In this document: piece by piece, positions 54,163 through 62,378 of the stretch | Layout: each line of letters opens with the position of its first letter | Position numbering within the stretch: the first letter of the stretch is position 1 | NCBI GenBank assembly: GCA_001801025.1 | Contig: MGWO01000006.1 | Coordinates: forward strand, 97,941-161,940 | Origin: Gallionellales bacterium GWA2_54_124 | GTDB taxonomy: Bacteria; Pseudomonadota; Gammaproteobacteria; Burkholderiales; Gallionellaceae | Length of the DNA: 64,000 bases | Reading direction: 5' to 3' | Position numbers and translations under genes: made by a program | The notes under the pieces: model-generated | The model's input: only the letters and a program-made list of their open reading frames with translations | Told to the model about the DNA's origin: nothing | The model's database searches: none

Positions 54163-54965
54163 CAGAGTTCGTGGATAATCGGTTTGTCAATCCAGTGCCT
54201 GAACTGCCTCCATTTTGGCCGGGCTCGCCTCGAGTTGTTCAAGTGCTTGATCGCATCAGGTTCCAACTGGAAAGTGGTGATACCGTTGATGACCCGCGAT
54301 TGGGTGAGTTCACTTGGTGGGCACGGGAGTATCCGCGCTGCTATCGTCATCACCTCAATTGTGCGGAATTCCGTCTCCGAACAATTCATGCTCTGATGAG
54401 TGAGATTCACGCTGAGCTCGCGCCAGAGCTGGCAAACAATCGGTACACGTTCGAGAGTGCCTTGAGTGACATTCGTGTCAGCCGGGTTTATTGGGACTTT
54501 GAGTCATACCTGTGCGAGGTCAATAATGCTCTTGATTTGCTCGCGCGCATTGCTGGTTTGGTATATCGCCGGCAGACGCCGCCCAACTTCAATCGGTTCT
54601 GCAAGTTCACGGAGGATTCCGAAATGCAAAACATCATGAAGGAGGCGCAATTCCGCTGGGTCAACAAAATGAAATCCTACCGAGATTGCTTCACACACTT
54701 TACGCCTGTCGATACGATGCTAAGTGTGGGGCTGAAACACTACCACGATGGTTTTCACATTCGTGCAAAGTTACCCATAAATCCAGACACTAGAGAAATC
54801 ATGGGTTTTAGGTACTCACGTCGTGTAGAACTGCTTCGCTATGCTTCGACTGTGTGGCGACATATGACCGCTCTGGACCGAATTATTGCGAAGCAGATAG
54901 ATGCCGATTATACGGCTGGCGTATATCCACGAAGGACAACAGGTTTGTTCTTCGTTTCCGGGTGA
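54159..54965 (+). CDS. HEPN-like helical protein, second gene of the coupled pair
   Basis: 268 residues, largely helical. Near residue 175 the segment MKSYRDCFTHFTPVD contains Arg-x4-His (RDCFTH), the catalytic pattern of HEPN ribonucleases, preceded by a helix with SRVYWDFESYLCEVNNALDLLARIAG that resembles the first HEPN helices. The GTG start lies in the stop of the membrane protein gene. A toxin-like RNase tethered by the partner is a reasonable hypothesis; the HEPN assignment rests on one motif and predicted fold. Confidence 0.5.
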   Translation: MTEFVDNRFVNPVPELPPFWPGSPRVVQVLDRIRFQLESGDTVDDPRLGEFTWWAREYPRCYRHHLNCAEFRLRTIHALMSEIHAELAPELANNRYTFESALSDIRVSRVYWDFESYLCEVNNALDLLARIAGLVYRRQTPPNFNRFCKFTEDSEMQNIMKEAQFRWVNKMKSYRDCFTHFTPVDTMLSVGLKHYHDGFHIRAKLPINPDTREIMGFRYSRRVELLRYASTVWRHMTALDRIIAKQIDADYTAGVYPRRTTGLFFVSG

Positions 54966-55099
54966 TCGCGATTAAACAAACAGACTGGATGTAGTCAGAA
55001 TCAGCATCGGTATATTGTTATGTCCACATTTTTTCAGAACGGACTCTCTGTCTACACCTGAATTTTCTGCCAGCCCCCGCCGGGAAAATTGCATGCGCA

Positions 55100-55339
55100 G
55101 AAAATAATTTCCCCCGGCAACCCGTCGCCCCCGACGCATCGACGCCAGCCACTTGCCGGAACGGGGGCTATAGGGGGTGAGTGCGATGCAGCATGGTGCC
55201 GAGGTGGCCCAGAAATGCACCCAGCCGGAGCCGCTACGGGGCTGGGGTGGCTGCCCCCATCGGGCGAGGTGGCGGGTGCGAGGTGGGGCGGATTTTGGAT
55301 GCAGGGGGTGGCGACGGGTCGTCGGGTGCGTCGAGTGGA
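55100..55339. repeat. GC-rich MITE-like repeat 2
   Basis: About 240 bases, homologous at both ends to repeat 1: ACCCGTCGC (55120-55128) and GCGACGGGT (55311-55319), plus the shared internal 20-mer at 55183-55202. An extra 80 GC-rich bases lie in the middle. No gene is supported in 54966-55520. Confidence 0.7.
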
Positions 55340-55387
55340 TCTGCGAAGATTTATTTTTCCGGCAACGGTGGGTCGATCTGGAATGCG

Positions 55388-55410
55388 TTGTCCACAAATT
55401 CTGTGGATAA
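55388..55410. promoter_or_regulatory. Inverted pair of DnaA-box-like 9-mers
   Basis: TTGTCCACA (55388-55396, one mismatch to consensus) and TGTGGATAA (55402-55410, exact) face each other with five bases between. They lie right after repeat 2 in an otherwise empty stretch. Confidence 0.45.
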
Positions 55411-55520
55411 GTCTGTGTAAACTGGCTGAGTTATTGCGGTATGTGTTTGCAGGGAAAGAGATTGTTTCAGTTGGCGACATATTTGAGCATGTACAAAACA
55501 GCACGATCACGGATTTGCTG

Positions 55521-55934
55521 CTATCTCCCGCTGTTCTCCGTGTGCATCAGTTGCACCATACCTTCCACGATGCGTATGTCTCTAGCTGACAGTTTCAGCA
55601 ACTTTTCCAGGAACGGCGCAAGTTCAGCATATTCCTTTCCCAATACGACGACACTTGCCTGCTGAGTGGCCTGTTCCTGCTTTTCCACTGAGCCATACCG
55701 TAACCATTGCGCCGACACTCCCAGCCATGCCGACAACGCCAGTAACTTCGGTTGCGTAGGTACTGTCTCCGAGTGCAGCCATTTTCTGACCGTTTGTGCG
55801 CTGACAGGCTGACCTGAAAAGTGCTGGTTGAATTCGCGTGCAATCTGAGTTGGGCTTCCGACAGGCATACCCATTCGCTTCAGCTCTTGAGTGAGCCTTT
55901 GGCTGAAATCAATTCGTTGCTGTGCCCCATCCAT
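55521..55934 (-). CDS. Phage-type XRE regulator
   Basis: 137 residues. An N-terminal helix-turn-helix (IDFSQRLTQELKRMG, SPTQIAREFNQHFSGQPVSAQTVRKWL) followed by LLALSAWLGVSAQWLRYG, the usual linker of CI-like repressors, and a helical C-terminus with EYAELAPFLEKLLKLSARDI. Its start overlaps the end of the cyclase remnant in another frame. Target genes are unknown. Confidence 0.85.
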   Translation of the reverse strand: MDGAQQRIDFSQRLTQELKRMGMPVGSPTQIAREFNQHFSGQPVSAQTVRKWLHSETVPTQPKLLALSAWLGVSAQWLRYGSVEKQEQATQQASVVVLGKEYAELAPFLEKLLKLSARDIRIVEGMVQLMHTENSGR

Positions 55935-56221
55935 ACGACGTCGTTTACACCACTTCCTTTCGCACCCGCCTTAATCATCAAAGCTCTGCCATAGGCGATC
56001 CCAATACCGCACTTAATGGGCTGATACCCCTTCTTTACTAGACGGTAGTTCAGCAGCTCGACACACGAACTGAGCTTTCCGGCTGTTTCGAATGCGCTGA
56101 CAATTTGAGACTGATACCAAAGGTCAATGCCATTGTGTTTAAAGGTACACGCCATTGGTACGAGAACTTGGTCAAATTCAGCTAAAGGTGAACGCCACAT
56201 GCACAGGATGGGCACTCTCAT
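55880..56221 (-). pseudogene. Fragment of a class III nucleotide cyclase
   Basis: 113 codons. The segment LVKKGYQPIKCGIGIAYGRALMIKAG followed by GSGVNDVVWMGHS resembles the second half of a class III adenylate/guanylate cyclase catalytic domain (IGI-x-x-G and the D-V-V-W-x-G stretch). The first metal-binding aspartate region is absent, and the usual helix after the WMG motif is cut short. A Pycsar-type cyclase is one possible origin, since these islands are defence-rich, but no effector gene is present. Probably a non-functional remnant. Confidence 0.5.
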
Positions 56222-56302
56222 AAGTAAAAATAGCTACGCTGATGCGTCGGGTCAGTCGAATGTCTTGTACATAATATTTCACATATATGCTAATATCTGC
56301 GC

Positions 56303-56632
56303 ATGAACTGGCGGATAATTTACTTCTCTGAACGTGTGCGATCTGATGTATTGGCATTGCCTCCCGGCATTCGAGCCGACTATCTGCGCTTGGCTGAACT
56401 GATGGAAGAACATGGTGCCGACTTGAGGATGCCTCACTCCAAGGCAATGGGGAGTGGTCTGTTTGAATTGCGTCCCAAAGGCCCGGAGGGAATCGGTCGT
56501 GTGTTCTACTGTACTCAGGTCGGGCAAATGATTGTTGTGCTTCATTCATTCGTCAAGAAGACACAAAGAACACCTAATAATGAGTTGGACATTGCGACCC
56601 GTCGCTTGAAGGAGGTTAAAAATGCAAAATGA
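56303..56632 (+). CDS. HigB/Gp49-like toxin, intact copy
   Basis: 109 residues of the RelE/ParE-superfamily Gp49 type: MNWRIIYFSERVRSDVLALP, the conserved KAMGSGLFELRPKGPEGIGRVFY core and the C-terminal HSFVKKTQRTPNNELDIA. Expected to be an mRNA-cleaving toxin acting on translating ribosomes. The toxin-first order with overlap into the antitoxin is typical for HigBA. A TATGCTAATAT promoter element precedes it, nearly the same as before the island 1 copy. Confidence 0.93.
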   Translation: MNWRIIYFSERVRSDVLALPPGIRADYLRLAELMEEHGADLRMPHSKAMGSGLFELRPKGPEGIGRVFYCTQVGQMIVVLHSFVKKTQRTPNNELDIATRRLKEVKNAK

Positions 56633-56930
56633 ACGATTCAATCCTGTAGCCCACGATGATGCGTTTGTTGCTCAGATGTTGAGTGATGCTGAAACAAAAC
56701 ATGCCTATGATGAGCTTGAGGAAGAGTATGTGGCTCTGCATGCTGTGTTGCGTGCTCGTCGTGAGGCTGGCTTGACTCAATCCGAGATTGCCCAACGCAT
56801 GGGTACAACAACCAGTGCAGTGTCTCGTCTGGAGTCATCTCTGATCAGTCAGAAGCATTCACCGAGTTTTTCGACATTGAAAAAATATGCTCATGCTTGC
56901 GGGAAAAAGTTGGTGATCAGTTTGGCGTGA
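56622..56930 (+). CDS. HigA-like XRE antitoxin, island 2
   Basis: 102 residues with an XRE domain (LTQSEIAQRMGTTTSAVSRLES); expected to bind the toxin and repress the shared promoter. It overlaps the toxin gene by 11 bases. Its closest visible relative is the antitoxin at 37114-37422. The pair sits about 540 bases inside att copy 3 and probably helps keep the island. Confidence 0.94.
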   Translation: MQNERFNPVAHDDAFVAQMLSDAETKHAYDELEEEYVALHAVLRARREAGLTQSEIAQRMGTTTSAVSRLESSLISQKHSPSFSTLKKYAHACGKKLVISLA

Positions 56931-57023
56931 GTTTCAGGAATACAGGATTTCAGGTTTTCACGGCAGGGCAGATTCGCAGGATTTCAGAATTTCTGCCTCC
57001 CTCCCACCCCCTGAAATTCTGCA

Positions 57024-57270
57024 AAGAAAATTCCCCAGCCACCCGTCGCACCCGGCGTATCGTCGCCACCCTGTCCCTTTTTTTTGGGGGGGGGTTAGGG
57101 GGGGGAGCCACTCCGGCAGGAACCCGCCTTGGCCCAGAAACTGCCCGACTGCGACCCGTTTTGGGGCCAGGATCACTGCCCCCATCCGGCAGGCCACCGA
57201 GTCCGCCTTGGGCCACTTTTTGGGCCACTGCCGGTTTCCACCCGTCGCCCGGTGATGCGAAATCGACGCC
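57024..57270. repeat. GC-rich MITE-like repeat 3 (diverged)
   Basis: Begins like repeats 1 and 2 (AAAATTCCCC then ACCCGTCGC at 57041-57049), but its other end has ACCCGTCGC again in direct orientation (57240-57248), and the middle has long T and G runs. No gene is supported between 56931 and 57468. Confidence 0.5.
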
Positions 57271-57468
57271 AGTTCTGTGCAGTTCTGTTTTCGTTCGGTG
57301 AAACTTTGTGGCAAGCCGTTGACGCTGTTCGGGAAATATTTTGGCCAGAAAGTCGGTTCCGAAATTCAGTTCGGGATAGGTTCGGTGCAGGGGCGGTAAT
57401 GCAAATTGCAGAAAAAATATCGTTACTTTTCTTCAGGATATTTACGCAAAAACAAGGAGTTACTGGTG

Positions 57469-57513
57469 CTGTTAATCCGCAGGTCCCTGGTTCGAGTCCA
57501 GGTCGGGGAGCCA
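57469..57513 (+). repeat. att repeat copy 3 (right end of the island array)
   Basis: The last 45 bases of tRNA-Asn, identical to copies 1 and 2. Beyond it the chromosome resumes with what was probably the original tRNA terminator. Confidence 0.95.
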
Positions 57514-57522
57514 GTATTCAAG

Positions 57523-57550
57523 CCACTTCTGTAAAAGGAAGTGGATTTTT
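57523..57550 (+). terminator. Likely original tRNA-Asn terminator
   Basis: CCACTTC and GAAGTGG pair around an eight-base loop, followed by ATTTTT. It lies ten bases after the tRNA-derived repeat, where the terminator of the uninterrupted tRNA gene would be. Confidence 0.8.
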
Positions 57551-57668
57551 ACTTTGTGCCTGCAGAGTGTGTCATTATCGGCAAAACTCAGGTTCGGCAA
57601 AGGTATTGTCTTTCCCGTCTTCAAAGTATTCACGAATTACCATTCACACATCAAGTCAGGACGATCCC

Positions 57669-57911
57669 ATGCAACAAATCGAATTTCAATTGAACGGCGA
57701 ATACGTCGAACTTAATCAGCTGCTCAAGATGGTCGGCCTGTGCGACAGCGGCGGTGCAGGTAAGGCGATGGTGGCCGACGGTGTCGTCTCTGTCGATGGT
57801 CAGCTGGAGCTGCGCAAGACGGCCAAGATACGGGCCGGTGCTGTGGTGACGCTGGGTGATGTGCAGATCAGTGTGGTTGCGTCGGCTGAGGGTGGTGCGG
57901 GGTTGTGCTGA
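57669..57911 (+). CDS. YbcJ-like S4-domain RNA-binding protein
   Basis: 80 residues from the ATG at 57669; the upstream open frame crosses the att repeat and is not part of it. The sequence is one S4 domain: VELNQLLKMVGLCDSGGAGK, GVVSVDGQLELRKTAKIRAG and VVTLGDVQISVV. It probably binds structured RNA; cellular role unknown. It is the first chromosomal gene after the islands. Confidence 0.92.
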   Translation: MQQIEFQLNGEYVELNQLLKMVGLCDSGGAGKAMVADGVVSVDGQLELRKTAKIRAGAVVTLGDVQISVVASAEGGAGLC

Positions 57912-58024
57912 CCTTCCGGCATGGAAGCATTATTTTGGATTAATTTGAACTGATCTTGAGCATTTTGGTCAACTTGCGCACAAAGCAATTTACTTTGTGA
58001 TTTCATTATTACGCGAGGACAATT

Positions 58025-58288
58025 ATGCAACTTCAAATGGCTGTATCAGCATTATTATTCACCAGCTTGTTTGTAATTCCTGCCGAAGCAATTGAGGATG
58101 ATGAGTGCAAGAAAAAACGTGAGGCTAAAATAGTGCAAGGGCAAGAATCCGTTTCGTCCAGCCTGCAGGCAGCAGAAAAATCGTTCAGTCAGCGGATGCA
58201 GCCAGGCTCTAGCAAAGCGAGTCAAGATGTTGAGTTTGAAGGTGTTCCTGCTGATTATTACAAAAAACTTGATCTAAATAGTTTTTGA
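58025..58288 (+). CDS. Small exported protein of unknown function
   Basis: 87 residues with a signal peptide (MQLQMAVSALLFTSLFVIPAEA) and a short polar mature part rich in Lys, Glu and Ser (ECKKKREAKIVQGQESVSSS). GAGGA precedes the ATG. No family recognised. Confidence 0.6.
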   Translation: MQLQMAVSALLFTSLFVIPAEAIEDDECKKKREAKIVQGQESVSSSLQAAEKSFSQRMQPGSSKASQDVEFEGVPADYYKKLDLNSF

Positions 58289-58629
58289 CCGGTGCAATAG
58301 CGATCTATCTCAACGAGTTGAGTGCTGGAATTGTTCAATTATTTGGCGTTTTTCATCCATCCTCTGACTTTTCTGCATGACCCGCTTGGGAAATTGGCAT
58401 CTGCTGAAAATAGAGTTCCCGTCAAACCGGCCGCTATGCCGTTGCAGGCACGGGGTAGTGGCGTCGGATGTTAATCTGGAAAGTGTTGCTCGCCTGGACT
58501 GTTATGAAAAAAGCATACTGGCATGGTGCGCGCGTGCCGTGATTCTGCCGAACAAGGAAATAAAATCCGGACGTGCTTCGCAGCCCCAGATTAGCCCCAG
58601 TTTTTCGCATGCGGCTGTTGAAATAAACG
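58289..58629. other. 340 bases without a supported gene
   Basis: Between the exported protein and the end of the histidine kinase gene. A 97-codon plus-strand frame enters the kinase gene but has no ribosome site or recognisable domain. Nothing else is seen. Confidence 0.5.
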
Positions 58630-60528
58630 TCACACGACTTCCCTGGCCTCGGCGGGCAACCAGAGCGTAACGGATGTGCCTTTGCCTATCGTGCTTTCGA
58701 GCATGACCTGTCCGCCGTGCAGCAACACGATTTCCTGCACGATGCTCATTCCCAAACCGGTGCCGGTAATTTTTCCCGACGAGTCGGCGCGATAAAACCG
58801 TTCAAAAACGCGGGCCTGTTGCTCGGGTGTCATGCCGATGCCGCAGTCGGTAATGCGGATGCCGACGGTAGGGGGGCTGGCGGGTTGCGGGTCGTTCATC
58901 AGTTCGATAATGACCTCGCCTGACGAATATTTGTAGGCATTCGACAGTACGTTAAGGATCGCCTGATAGGTTTTTTTGTGATCGGCAATAAGGAAGAGCG
59001 TTGTAGCGGGCATTTTGAGTGTCGGTGTGCAGCGGCCTTCGGGCAGAATAAAACTGCGCACTACCTGTGTAATTAAGGCTTGCGCGGGCAAAATTTCAAT
59101 GACGAAATCCTTGCCCCGTCGCGCCTCGATGCGGGCAAGATCCAGCAGTTCATTGAGGATAGAGGTCATGAGTTCAGACTGTTTTAAAATAATCGTCAAA
59201 AATTCCCGGCGACTTTCCTCGTCAAAGTCGTGTGACAGCAGCAGTTCTGCAAAACCGTAAATACTGGCCATCGGGGTGCGCAGTTCGTGTGCGGCCGTCG
59301 AGAGGAATTCGCTTTTGAGTTGATCGAGTTCTGTCTCGTGAGTTATTTCGCGGAAATAGAGAATTTGTGACACAGAACTGGTGGTGCTGCTGCGTAAACC
59401 AACTTCGAGTATGCGTTTGCCAACATGTGACAGTTCAATGATTTGGCGTGTGTCAGGCAGCTTGTCTGAAGCCGTTTCCCGCAATTTCTGTACGCCTTTG
59501 AAATGAGTGCCGGCCACACAAAGTCGTGTGAGTAAATCGCTGAACTGTTCCTCGTTCATTCCCTGCAATTGTGAGGCATGCAGGCCGCTCATCCGGGTGA
59601 AGGCCGGGCTGACATAGCTGATGCAATGCGCCTCGTCGAACGAGATAAAGCCGTCCGGACTCAGTTCAAATATCGCATCGAGTAATTCGGTACGCACGCC
59701 CAGCGCCAGTTCAATTTCTTTGCGCTTGGTGATGTCGACAAAACTGCCGACCATGCGCAGCGCTTTGCCCTCGCTGTCCCGCTCAACCACATCGCCGCGG
59801 TCCAGCACCCAGACGATCCTGTTTCCGTGCAGATGCATACGGTGTTCGCTCTGATAGTGTCCGTGTCCGTCGAGGCAGTTTTGCAGCGCTTCGAAGACAC
59901 CGGTGCGGTCATCCTTATGCAGCAGCCTGCCGAATTCTTCAACCGGATGCTGCAGGTAGTTGTCGTCCAGCTCTGCAATTTTGCACCACTGACTATTGTG
60001 GGTCACTATGCCGCTTTTGATATCCCAGTCCCATACGCCTTCGCCTGTTGCATCCAGAACGTAGCGCAGACGGCGCTCGCTCTCTTCGAGTTTTTGCTGT
60101 GCCAGCTTCAATTCGGTCACGTCATTGGCGATGACCAGAATCTGTTTTTTGCCGTCGGCCGAGACGAGGGGCTTTTTGATCGACTGGTAATAGTGAGTTT
60201 CGCCGGTGGCGTTGTTGGTGGATTCCTCCATCACGATTTGCGTTGCAGATTGCGACATGATTTCGCGCACGTTTTGCAAATAAAATGCGACCTGTTCGGC
60301 ATTCGGATTGAATGCGCCGTCATCTTTCCCTTCCAGATTTTCCGGCGTCGTACCATACAGATTGGCCAAAGCACGATTACCGATCAAAAATTTGCCGTCC
60401 CAGTCCTTCATCAGGATGATATTGGGATTTTCATCGATCACTGTGCGCAGTAAATCGTATGCGCTCATCAGCTCTGAGCGGAGTTTCTGCTCGTTCAGTG
60501 AGTTAATTTCGGTTTCATGCTTTGTCAT
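58630..60528 (-). CDS. Cytoplasmic multi-PAS sensor histidine kinase
   Basis: 632 residues, no membrane segment. Three PAS modules are seen (about 22-140, 150-275, 285-400), then HisKA with the phosphoacceptor in STAAHELRTPMASIYGF, and HATPase_c with N-box NVLSNAYKYS, G1 TDCGIGM and G2 GTGLGMSIV. It is the last gene of the leftward signalling operon, and its kinase half is a close paralogue of the upstream one, so the two arose by duplication. The cognate regulators are probably the two receiver genes at the right edge. Confidence 0.94.
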   Translation of the reverse strand: MTKHETEINSLNEQKLRSELMSAYDLLRTVIDENPNIILMKDWDGKFLIGNRALANLYGTTPENLEGKDDGAFNPNAEQVAFYLQNVREIMSQSATQIVMEESTNNATGETHYYQSIKKPLVSADGKKQILVIANDVTELKLAQQKLEESERRLRYVLDATGEGVWDWDIKSGIVTHNSQWCKIAELDDNYLQHPVEEFGRLLHKDDRTGVFEALQNCLDGHGHYQSEHRMHLHGNRIVWVLDRGDVVERDSEGKALRMVGSFVDITKRKEIELALGVRTELLDAIFELSPDGFISFDEAHCISYVSPAFTRMSGLHASQLQGMNEEQFSDLLTRLCVAGTHFKGVQKLRETASDKLPDTRQIIELSHVGKRILEVGLRSSTTSSVSQILYFREITHETELDQLKSEFLSTAAHELRTPMASIYGFAELLLSHDFDEESRREFLTIILKQSELMTSILNELLDLARIEARRGKDFVIEILPAQALITQVVRSFILPEGRCTPTLKMPATTLFLIADHKKTYQAILNVLSNAYKYSSGEVIIELMNDPQPASPPTVGIRITDCGIGMTPEQQARVFERFYRADSSGKITGTGLGMSIVQEIVLLHGGQVMLESTIGKGTSVTLWLPAEAREVV

Positions 60529-60553
60529 GATGCGTCTTTCATAAAAGGCGTTG

Positions 60554-62374
60554 TCAATCTGTTGTTTTCGCTGCCGGGATCCACAAGGTGACCACAGTGC
60601 CGGTACCCGGTTGGCTCTCTATGTCAATGTGGCCGCCATGCAAGCTGATGATTTCCCGTACGATGCTCATGCCCAGCCCCGTGCCGGGGAACTTTCCCGA
60701 GTCGTCAGCACGATAAAACCGTTCGAAGACGTGGGTTAACTGTTCTGCTGTCATGCCGATGCCACGGTCACTAATCCGCAGTCCGATCAAGTGCGCCGAC
60801 AGCTCGGAAGTGACGAACTCGATTCCAACTTCATCGGAGGAATATTTGTAGGCATTTGAGAGTACGTTGGATATCGCCTGAGTGAGTTTTCGCCGGTCGC
60901 CTGCGATCCAGAACGGGGTTGTATGTTGCGGTTTTTGCGGGCATTTGCGTCCCGTGGGCGGTTTGCAGCCGGCGAGGATTTCGCTCAGTAAATCATATAA
61001 GTCGATCTGCGTGATCGAGAAATCCAAGCTTCCGCGCGCTTCAATGCGGGCAATATCGAGCAGTTCGTTGATAATTGAGATCATCAGTTCGGATTGACGA
61101 TAAATGGTGCTCAGGAATTCGTGCTGCTCATCAGGGTTAAATTCACGAGCCAGCAATAATTCAGAATAGCCGTAGATGCTTGCCATCGGGGTGCGAAGTT
61201 CATGTGCCGCTGTGGAGAGGAATTCACTCTTTAAGCGATCGACTTCAGTTTCGTGGGTAATGTTGCGCAGATAAAGAATTTGCGAAACCGTCTGGCTTTT
61301 TGATTCGCGCAGTCCAATTTCAAGGATACGTCCGTCTGACAGTTCTATTATCTGGCGCTGCTGTTTTTTGACGGATGCTCTGTCGGTGAGACTGGTTTGA
61401 TTGTCGTGCAGTCGGGCAAAATCAGGAAAATCCGCGTCTTCGATGCAGCGTCCTTTCAGTCGGTCGAAAAACGCAATTTCGTTGATGCCGATGACATCTG
61501 CCTCAGTAAGGCCTGTCAGTCCGCAGAAGGCCGGGCTGACATATTTGATGAGGTGTTCACCATCAAAAGAGGCAAAGCCATCCGGGCTGAGTGTGAAAAT
61601 TTCTTTGAGTTGAGAGGCGATATCTTCAGCCCGTGCTTGTGCTTGTTCCGCACTCTGCTGCGATTGGATACGCATTAGATTTTCGTTGATCAGCTGCACA
61701 TGGCTTTCGCCGATTTGTTGTGCCATCAGGTTAAAGGCGGTTGCGGTCTGGGTGAGTTCGTCATCACCGCTGATCGGTAGACGGTGTTCAAAATTGCCTG
61801 TTGAAAAGGTCTTACTCGCCTCCCTTAACGCAATGAGTTGGCGGGTAAGATAGCTGCCGAGCAGCCAGGAAAACAGGGCAACGAGCAACATCTCGAGGCT
61901 GGCAATTCCCGCTGCCCAATGGCGGGCGGAGTTGAGCAGGGCGGTCAGCGGGGCGATGGCGATACCCAGTTGTACCTCTCCGTGTTGCATGCCGCCTGCA
62001 CTCACTGGTGATGCCCAGTCCAAAATTCCGTCATTGACAAGGTCCGGGTGTGCTTCCTTATGGAAGGGGCGGGCGAGTATGGCTGCATTACCGCGCTGTG
62101 CCAGAATCATCCCGTTTGCATCAACGATGCGCACCATGTCAATCTGCCCCGAGTTCATTGCTTCGATAACCAGACTGTCGAGTGTGGCCAGATCCTGACT
62201 AATCACCGCATCCTTGGCCGCACTGGCCAGCAGGACGCCGCCCAGTTGGACGCGGCGCATCAGCTCCGCTTCGTTGGATTCGCGTAACACCGACAGAGCG
62301 CTGCCAACCAGGATGGCGAGCAGCACTAATTCGATGGTGGCGATTCCTAATATTGTTTTTGTGCGGATGCGCAT
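60554..62374 (-). CDS. Membrane sensor histidine kinase with HAMP and PAS domains
   Basis: 606 residues. Membrane helix 1 (TILGIATIELVLLAILVGSALSVL), a periplasmic sensor of about 120 residues, helix 2 (LEMLLVALFSWLLGSYL), a HAMP domain, a PAS domain (FTLSPDGFASFDG), HisKA with STAAHELRTPMASIYGY, and HATPase_c with NVLSNAYKYS, SDRGIGM and GTGLGMSIV. It starts four bases after the gene for a PhnD-like binding protein, which may present a ligand to its periplasmic domain, as in other such pairs. Confidence 0.94.
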   Translation of the reverse strand: MRIRTKTILGIATIELVLLAILVGSALSVLRESNEAELMRRVQLGGVLLASAAKDAVISQDLATLDSLVIEAMNSGQIDMVRIVDANGMILAQRGNAAILARPFHKEAHPDLVNDGILDWASPVSAGGMQHGEVQLGIAIAPLTALLNSARHWAAGIASLEMLLVALFSWLLGSYLTRQLIALREASKTFSTGNFEHRLPISGDDELTQTATAFNLMAQQIGESHVQLINENLMRIQSQQSAEQAQARAEDIASQLKEIFTLSPDGFASFDGEHLIKYVSPAFCGLTGLTEADVIGINEIAFFDRLKGRCIEDADFPDFARLHDNQTSLTDRASVKKQQRQIIELSDGRILEIGLRESKSQTVSQILYLRNITHETEVDRLKSEFLSTAAHELRTPMASIYGYSELLLAREFNPDEQHEFLSTIYRQSELMISIINELLDIARIEARGSLDFSITQIDLYDLLSEILAGCKPPTGRKCPQKPQHTTPFWIAGDRRKLTQAISNVLSNAYKYSSDEVGIEFVTSELSAHLIGLRISDRGIGMTAEQLTHVFERFYRADDSGKFPGTGLGMSIVREIISLHGGHIDIESQPGTGTVVTLWIPAAKTTD

Positions 62375-62378
62375 GACG

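Noticed and set aside
57129..57668. N-terminal extension of the S4 protein
   Set aside because: It would read through GC-rich repeat 3 and the att repeat; the S4 domain begins at 57669.
58377..58670. 97-codon plus-strand frame
   Set aside because: Runs into the antisense of the kinase gene, no ribosome site, no recognisable domain.
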